Of a stretch of 64,000 nucleotides of DNA, positions 47,701 to 56,700 are shown piece by piece. A program made the translations under genes and the position numbers. Within the stretch, counting starts at the first letter, position 1; every line of letters starts with the position of its first letter. The stretch comes from Pardosa pseudoannulata (Eukaryota > Arthropoda > Arachnida > Araneae > Lycosidae). Under the pieces are notes generated by a model. It was not told where the DNA came from, made no database searches, and worked only from the letters and a program-made list of their open reading frames with translations. The stretch spans positions 4,470,798 through 4,534,797 of the forward strand of contig CM063509.1 of assembly GCA_032207245.1 (NCBI GenBank). Direction: 5' to 3'.

Positions 47701-50700
47701 CACCACGATGATCACAGTTGAAAGAAAAGAGATTCAATAATCTCACACAAGTGGGGACGATTTCCATGGTGCAATACAAACCCAATTTATCCCTTGTTCG
47801 GTATCGGAGACTGCCGCTCCCTATATGAGCAGACTTTACGAATCTCCCAAACTTAATCACTACAAAGCTGGCTCTGGTCAAAAGACGCGAAAGTCCCTAT
47901 GTAAAATAATTGTCAAAAAGTCCCGAGTCGAAAAATTTATACTTGCTTTTTATACCTGGTGGTCAGGTATGGTCCCACCAACTGGTTTTTGGTCAGTTAT
48001 GATTCCAGTTACCTGGGAAATTCAGCTAAGGTTACTGCTAGTTTTTTTTAGCTGAATTCTCATTCGTTGGCTGTCTCGATTGAGGCTTCTCCAGGCAATC
48101 TTCTGGGGATCATTTCGGAGGTTTTGAAGAGCTTAAAATTAAATTTTATTACAAGAGGTATATAAGGAATATCAGTTTTTCCTATAACCACTTTTTCATT
48201 TATTTACCTAAAATCCTAGCTTATTCCAGGATAATTGTTCAAATAGTATACCCTCATTGAGCAAGTTAAAATATTGGGAATTTATTCCAAAATAATTCAC
48301 GTGTGATTTTAAGTCACTTGTAAATTTTGCCAGTGTTAGAAATTACTTTTTTCTAGATCTTTTTTGTCCTGGTAAAAAGTTGCCAACCTGATCTGAAACA
48401 ACATATTTTTAAAGAAATTGTTTTTTCAATCCATAGATTTTTAAAAATAAACCTGAAGAGTGGGTCACTATGTATCAAATTCTGAGTGAAAAAATAATTG
48501 GAATGAGTTATACTATTTGTTTAATTTGTACATGAATACTGATTAAATTTACTAAATGGCAAGAATTTGTGTTCCGAAATAAACTTAATGCAGTGAATTT
48601 TTGACAAGTCTAATTCCAGATGGATTCATACAAAACAGAAATAACTTGCTCGTCATAACTAAATTAACTAAATCCCAGAAAATGATAACAACAAAAACAA
48701 AATGTTCCAAACCAAAACTTCTTGTTTGATTTAGAATATTTTGATACTTTTTAACAATTTCAAAACAGAAATAACTTGCTCATCATAACTAAATTAACTA
48801 AATCCCAGAAAATGATAACAACAAAAACAAAATGTTCCAAACCAAAACTTCTTGTTTGATTTAGAATATTTTGATACTTTTTAACAATTTCAAAACAGAA
48901 ATAACTTGCTCGTCATAACTAAATAAACTAAATCCCAGAAAATGATAACAACAAAAACAAAATGTTCCAAACCAAAACTTCTTGTTTGATTTAGAATATT
49001 TTGATACTTTTTAACAATTTCAAAACAGAAATAACTTGCTCGTCATAACTAAATTAACTAAATCCCAGAAAATGATAACAACAAAAACAAAATATTCCAA
49101 ACCAAAACTTCTTGTTTGATTTAGAATATTTTGATATTTTTTAACAATTTCAAAACCGAAATAACTTTACTTGTCATAACTAAATTAACTAAATCTCACT
49201 AACCAAATACATAAAAAAAACTCAAATTCGGAATTCCATCATCCCCACCAAACGTGCCGTTTTGAATGAAATGCAAATCCAACCTCAGGTCTAAGAATTT
49301 CCTGATATTTCTTCACAATGCTACAAATAGTTAAAACCGAAATAAGAACATCCGCCATAACTAAATACCAAAAATAACTTACCTACCTACGAGACAACGT
49401 ACTAATCCAAGTCAGGAACGAAAAGAATATTTAGAACAGAAAATTTGCATAGATAGCCGGGTAATGACGTCAAAAATCACGTGAACCAATAGCTTCCATA
49501 TTCCCCTATCAAAGTTAGGGCATATACAGCAACCTAGTCATCGCCCCAAAAATCGCCAAGTTTGCCACACAAAATCGCCATGTTTGGCGAGAAAAAAAAC
49601 CCGGCGGCTATAATGCATCTGTACCGGGAAACCATTAAACTTTCTATTTTTACCCGTTTTTGCAACAACAAAATAAAGTTTTCTCCGGCTCTGAAAAATT
49701 GGGGCTAACAGCGCCACTACGATCAAAATTTTGCAGTCAGCCAAAAATTCCTAGTGCAATTCTTGAAGAAGGGGTTGACTTAAGAATTGGGTTCCCCTGC
49801 CAACCTGGCGATAATGGTTAAAGTATGGTCGCCTAACATTTTCTCCTGATCTCATCGTGTCCTAACAATCTGTATCTATATTATAATTTATATGACATCT
49901 GCATCCAACTTTACTTGTGTAACTCTTTTCTTATATAATAAAAGTGTGCAATGATTAAAATAATTAGATATAACAAACCATTAATGGTTCACTATGGTTG
50001 GATTCTAATAACAGTAATTTTCCCTTAAGTTTGTTAACTGTTAAGGGATTAATTGCCCATAAATATAAATGTCTGGTTTTCAAGACGTTTTCTTTATTTA
50101 AGTAAGAGTATATAATTCTATTATAATGGTGCACTGTGCATTCATTAAAGTCTCCAGAAAAAGCAAGAAATACAATGTTTGGATGGATTTCCTTTGTGTT
50201 TAGTAAATATTGCCAATATTTTCGCCAAATTTGCCAAGAGGAACCCAATTCTAAAGGAGACCCGAAACAAAATTTACAATAGTAAATGTGGTATAAAGCA
50301 AACTACTTGTTATTAAACTTCTAAAATATTGTTTTATATATTTTTGAATTATTTTATTTTAGTTGCAATTTTTGTGATCGTCCTAACGTAGCCGAATGGT
50401 GTTATTAAATTTAGCGTTTCGAAGTAGTGTTTACTTGGTGTTCTTTTCGCGATAATTTCTAAATTTGGCAACAATGTGCCAACTGGCTTGCAATTTTTTC
50501 AACACCATTCTTGAGGAATAGAGAATGTGCACAGGACGTCAGGTGTAGCAAAATTGGCAGCTCAACTTCCTCGTTGGCAAAACATTTGAAATTGCTACGG
50601 ATTGTGCTTCTTATTGGGGTTTTAATTTTTTCAATTATCTGAAAATGGTAAGCTGTTGTGGGTATGGCTGTACTAAGCATTTCAAAAGAGGCGAATATAT

Positions 50701-53700
50701 TGGATTTTATTATTTCCTAAAGATCCTACATTGCGATTGCTTTGAAAATAAAACATTAACCTTACTGTAATGTAATAGATTATATGAAATTAAAATGCTC
50801 TAAGAATTTTTTATTATTACTAAGTTGTTTTTCATATTTCTGATGTATTTTTTTGCTTTTGTGAGAAGTACTGTACCTATAAATGTAATTATTTTTGTCC
50901 TTAAATTGATAAGGTTTTGCACATTTTTTTAGATTCTTATTTATGTAATAGTTTAATGTGCCTGCTAACATAATCAAAACAGTTATACTTTGATTATGAT
51001 ACTTAGGGCTGATCCCACCAAAGTCGTTTAACGCTATCCGCTATTAATCTCGGTTTAAACGGAGAATTGCGCTCCCCCATTGGTTGGTGCCAGGGTTAAT
51101 CGTGGCTAATTGTAGTTAGCCGTTAAACGACTTTGGTGGGATCAGCCCTTAATAATACTGTGTAATGGGTTTAATTAAAAAAAAATCTAATTTTGTAAGT
51201 GCTAAAAAATCTAGGTCCTTACTCTGGACGTTGCGGTTCGTTTCGAATCTTCGTTGTGACGTGATTTTGACGTCAGCTTGCGGACATTATGTGAGCAAAT
51301 GATCAAGCTGACGTCAAAGTGACGTCACAATGAAGGTTCGAAACGAACCGCAACATCCAGAGTAAGCCCCCTATTTTGAATTACTTGGCCAGTTTCTGAC
51401 GTTTCTTCCCCCTTCCCTTAAATAAAATTTAGTTTTATTGTATACGTGGTCCATATCGAAGCTCATAAGATACAATAAAGACGAGCAATGTATTGCCAAC
51501 GAAAAGTTCGAATTGTAGTCAGCATCTCGTATTTGTTTACAAGCATGCGTTTTCTCTATAGATCATATGAGTTTTTAAGAAACCAAATAAAACTTACAGT
51601 CATCCTACAGACTTGAAAGCGTAACGAGAAGCTGTGTTTCATTTGCGCATGGGCGGTACTGGAGCATGCGCAGGTACCGAATTAAATCTCTGCGCAGAGC
51701 GAGTGCTGACAACTGATCAGCTTGAGATTCGTGTTATTGATTGTTTTGAGAATGTTGTCTAATGATACCGGTGTGAAAAGAATTATGCATCATTCAAAAT
51801 TTCCTAGACATTTAAGCCGAAAGAAACCATATGTAAGGTGCTACATGTGTCCGAAAATACGTGGATGTACTGATTTCTTATGACAGTTTAATCTTAACAC
51901 ATCAAATTATATTTCCTCAGTTTTACAAAATGTGACAGGGGGTAAAATAATGATGTTCAAATTATATTGTTTTGTTTAATTTTATCTGACAAATATTTAA
52001 TATGTTAGAATATAAATAACTATTTAATCAATTTTATTTTTATTTAAAAAACTTTTTAAAACTAACCTAAGCGTATGCTAAATACTATTACAAAATATAG
52101 TAATTTTCGATATATCAGTTAATTAACATGTCTAATTTATGCTATTCCTGCTACCTATTTAATTCTAGCATTCATCATTTTCTCCCGATTGCATTGTAAA
52201 CTATAGGTTAAGATATATTTACATTGAAATGCAACTAAGTGCCTGTTAAACAAAAAAAAAAATTATGTATGCCATAGAACAGTAGTTATAAAAAGCAAAA
52301 AAAAAACTTTTTTTCACTCATGCATAAATGCTTTTGTGCAAGGGATCAAATACATAAGCATACAATAACATGGACTGTAATTCTAAAGTTTAAAAAATAT
52401 CTGTGTACTTGTTTTAAATTTTTCCATTGCTTTGCTCAAATTGGATACTATACCATTTTAAATTTTTCAATCTGTGAAGTATGTAGGTACATATTATTTG
52501 TAACAATTAATTTGAGCATTTGTTTATTCTTTTCAGCCATATTTAGAATCATTTATATATTTTAAGGAAGTGGTATTAGCTGTAGACTTTTACAGTTTTA
52601 GAAAAGATTCCTTCAAAATTTTTGGTGGGCAACCCATTATTTCTTGCTGTAAGCTTTTTTGAATATTTTATCATTACCTCTGTTTCTACTAAGAGTCATC
52701 GTCTTAGGAATGTCATATTTTTAAATAAACATGTTATAATGTTTATAAATCACAAAAAATACCAATTTTGTTAAAAAACATTTTTAACTCTAAGAAAGTC
52801 AAGTCCATATTGTTATATGACATGGTGTAATTAAAATAATTATTTAATGCAATCTAAATATTTTCCCTATTCTTTTATTATAACTAATAGGTTTTATTTA
52901 TAATTTGATTTGTTCTCACTGATATGGAAATATTAGTAACTGCATATAACAGAGATAATGGCACTGATTCTGCCTACTTGATAGTGTAATATGTATTTTG
53001 ACATTTCTGTGTTCTGATTGTCAAAGTTAATATTTTAAAGAATCTAATGCGTTTGCATTTACTATGTGCACTAGGATATATTTAGTCATGCGCCCCCTGT
53101 CACCGAAGGCAAAGGTATGAGTCTTCTTAAAAAAATGGGCTGGAATCCAGGAGAAGGCTTAGGAAAAAATAATGAAGGATCTCTAGAACCTTTAATGCTT
53201 GATATCAAACTGGATAAAAAAGGTACGTAAAATTAAAAAATTACCTAATTATCTTATTATTATTGATAAATTATTGGAGATATGGTAGCTCGGTTGGCAA
53301 AGGTAGCTGTTCTTGTAATTGAAGAGGTAGTAAGATTGAGGCTCAAGCCAGCTAATGATCTACCATGTACAATAAGTTTTTGGTTACCTTCAAGTTCCCA
53401 AACAATACCTCAATGCCTGGGCAGGGATGGGCAAACTACGGCCCACTGGAAGGTTTTATCTAGTCTGCGGATAGAATTTTAAGTTGCCGGTCCGAGGCAA
53501 ATGAAAAGAAATATATATTTATACAATACATATCCATCTCCTTTACTACTTTGCTTCAATATTATATCCCAAATTTATTATCTCATGCCCAGAAAATCAG
53601 TGGTATATTTGCTTCTTATACGTGAACAAGTGTTTTCAACTTTGAACCTTAGAAGGAATCATTTCAGAATTAGACTGACAGATAAGCATTTAGCATCGTT

Positions 53701-56700
53701 CCTTAAAATCAGTCCATCTCGCTTCGAACCTCAGTGTAAGGAACTTTTGAAAATGAAATCGCAATTTCATTCGTCTCATTAACGTATTGAAACCGTTAGG
53801 TACTTGTATATTGTTTTTAAAAATTTAGAACAATTCATCTTGGCCTGCCAAACTTATTTTCTTTCGATTTTTGTCTCATGGCCGAAAAAGTTTGCCGATC
53901 CCTGCCCTAGGGGTTCTGCTTAGTCCCTGCTTCTAGATTACAAGGACCCACTCTTACAAGTCCAATTTCTCGAGGCAACCATCATTCCAAAAGATTTAAA
54001 GGCTTTTAAATGGACATGGCTTGGTTATCCATTGATAAACTATTTGACTTTTCAGAAATTTTCTCTTTAATTATTTTTGTCACATTTATGAGTTGGAGCA
54101 TCCACATTTGTGTAGTTATACGCAAAAATAGAGTTCCGTAGTAAGGATGTATTAAAATATATTTTATGCACTTTAAGAATTTGTAATATTTCATAAAACA
54201 GCATAGTGCTGATCACTTCTAATCTATATTTCATAAAACTCAATTTCAGATAAAGTTTTATTAACTTATTTTTCTGACTCTATATGTATGTTGGGATATT
54301 TTATTTTTCTGAATTTGTATGAAGTGAAACATGACATAGTTATCATATTTGAATAAATTCCAAAAAACTCAAGGTCAGGGTTCCCATGATCCTTAAAAGT
54401 CTTTAAGAACTTAATTTTAGAATAAATCATATCTGATGCTTTTAAGCCTTTTAATTTTTTTTGTACTTCTGTTAACATTTTTCCTGTTTTATATTTACCA
54501 TTTCTAAATTAATGACTTAGCTCTTGTTTTATATGTATATACTTTTTTTGCTTTGCTGATGTTTTTATGCTTTTTATTTTTTACTGCTAACATTTTTTCT
54601 GTTTTATTTTTGCCATTTCTAAATTGACTGAGCTGTTGTATATATGTTTTTGCTTTTTTAACTTGGTGTTGTTTTTGAGAACTGTCTCCTTGTACAAAAT
54701 GTCCTATTAGTTTACAGTACCATAAAGCCTCATTCAATCAACTTCATGTATCTTTATAATATATTGTATCGTAAGGTTAGATCTCTATAGCTGGGGTATT
54801 TGATCTGTTACATTTTGTGGAATCCTTTGAGCTTATTTTGTTGAAGGATGTCAAAGCTTTATACAACTCAATTTTTGCATCTTTATGCTATCAAAATACA
54901 AACAACTTAATAAGATATTGAATGCTAAGGTGTTTTGGTTTCCTGTAAATAAACAAAAATAACAATAGTTTGTTTTGGTAATGTTGTGTATATGCTGTAA
55001 ACCAAGAGGTTATCTTTATCCTAGATAATCTAAATTCATAGCATCTTCGCAAAAAGAATTGACACTAATATGTCACATCATTAATCCCAATTAAGGTATC
55101 CGTCTACATTGAAAAGGTCATTTTATGCCAAAAATCATATTTTTTTTCATTTCTCTTTTGTAAAATTTCAACTTTTAGGCTTCTAAATCTGCTTTTGTTT
55201 TGTCTTGATGGCATTTTATAGAAAACAAAAAGGAAGGAGCAACTTTGGAATCAGAAGTTGTGAATTTAAAGCCTTTAAGAGAGCATTTTTTGGACAAAAC
55301 TTTTTCAATTTTCATGACGATTAGTTTAAACATTTTTCTAGTATTTTTAATAATTAGCAACTTGGCAATTATAAAGTTTTGAAGCAGGAAAGTGTGGGGA
55401 ATTTTGAACTGGTATTTTAATTTGTTACTATTTAAAAATTTTTTGATAAACTTCAAATGCGTTTTTCTCGGAATAGTATCTTTAATAATATGTTGAAACT
55501 TGAAATGGGATTTCTCAAAAAGTTCTTAAAATATTTGGTTGAAAATTATGATGAATGCTTTTGGTAGTATTTACTAGTGAATGACCTAAAAGCTTTGAAT
55601 TTGGATAATTTTTATTGAGACCCTGGGATTCCACAAACTCCAGGTTGAAGACCTCTACTCTATAGAGTAAAATAAAATTTCTTTTTTAGAATCTATTATA
55701 TTCAGATAATGAAATATATGTGCATTTTAGGTTTGGTCTCTGAAGGTGAAAATTCTAAAAAAGGTACTAATTCCTTTATAAAAGAATTACAAGGTAAATA
55801 GCTTTTTATTTTTAATATAATTTTGTACTTGCTGTTTTAAATGAAGTGTGCATATGCTAAGTTTTATCCATCTGGGTACTTTTCCAAAGTGTATGGTTAC
55901 TTTTACAAATATTACACTAAAATCTCGATACAAGAATACTCAATAAATTGTTATATCGATACACAATATAATCTCAGTCTAAAATACAGTAGAACTTTGA
56001 TAGTATGAACTAACAGTGAGTATTAAGCATCTTGAATATTAGAAATCTTGGTTAATTGAAACTGAGTAATTTTAAACTTATTTTAACTAAGTTGAATAAT
56101 GAAACTGTACTAAGTTTTAAATAATGAAAGATGCATTTTTAAAATCAACAAAGATGTCAAGAAAATATTTTATTATATAAATTTAATATACATTTTTCTA
56201 AATGTACGTTATAATTTTTCAAGTTTTTTTTTTGCAAAAGTTCATTTGGTTGCTTAACAGTCTCTGCATTATCTTCTGAATACGCTAAAGTCTCTTCTTT
56301 TTCATCTTCTCAGACAGTCATCGTCACTCAATTTTTCACAGACTTCCATGTTGTCATCTACCCTTACATGATCAGAAAATGTAACATTATCGTTTAAAAT
56401 TTTTTCAAGAAAATCTGTATAGACATTGTAACATTCTTTGATATGATTATTGGTAAAAAGTTGCTGAATGACCATTTTCTTTACAGAAGATTTTTTTCAG
56501 CATATTTCACTAATCTAAGAACTGACAATGGCCATAGGGAGACATCATGCATAGAACCAACCATATTATATAATTTTTTTTATTTTCCACTTCACAAATT
56601 TTCAGGCAATTTTAGTACTTGCATTCTTTGTGAACACAAATAATAGTATGTGTACTAAAATATCTATGTCAAAACATTTCAGTTCACATGTAGCATGCTA

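Larger units (their letters stand above)
37999..53074 (+). other. SON intron 7 (15.1 kb)
   Basis: From GTAAAA to GCACTAG. It holds a SINE relic, two copies of a TA-flanked element family, a pogo-like element, a mariner deletion derivative, a 130-bp minisatellite, two Harbinger-like MITEs, a THAP relic and an internal promoter-like block with a possible alternative exon. The stretches about 38000-38700, 39300-42500, 45090-45950, 48080-48600, 49650-50350 and 51850-53070 are AT-rich with no gene signal. Confidence 0.75.
53223..55730 (+). other. SON intron 8
   Basis: From GTACGT to ATTTTAG. Contains a hAT relic (53422-53904), a hAT-like terminal fragment (about 54377-54420) and a partial TTAA element (55095-55618). 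ORFs on the - strand at 54266-54737 are AT-rich with no domain. Confidence 0.8.

Noticed and set aside
48631..49200. CRISPR-like array
   Set aside because: The 130-bp units are contiguous with no unique spacers, and the genome is eukaryotic; it is a minisatellite.
55175..55456. 93-codon - strand ORF
   Set aside because: It lies wholly within the truncated TTAA element and is not preserved as a frame in the other copy.
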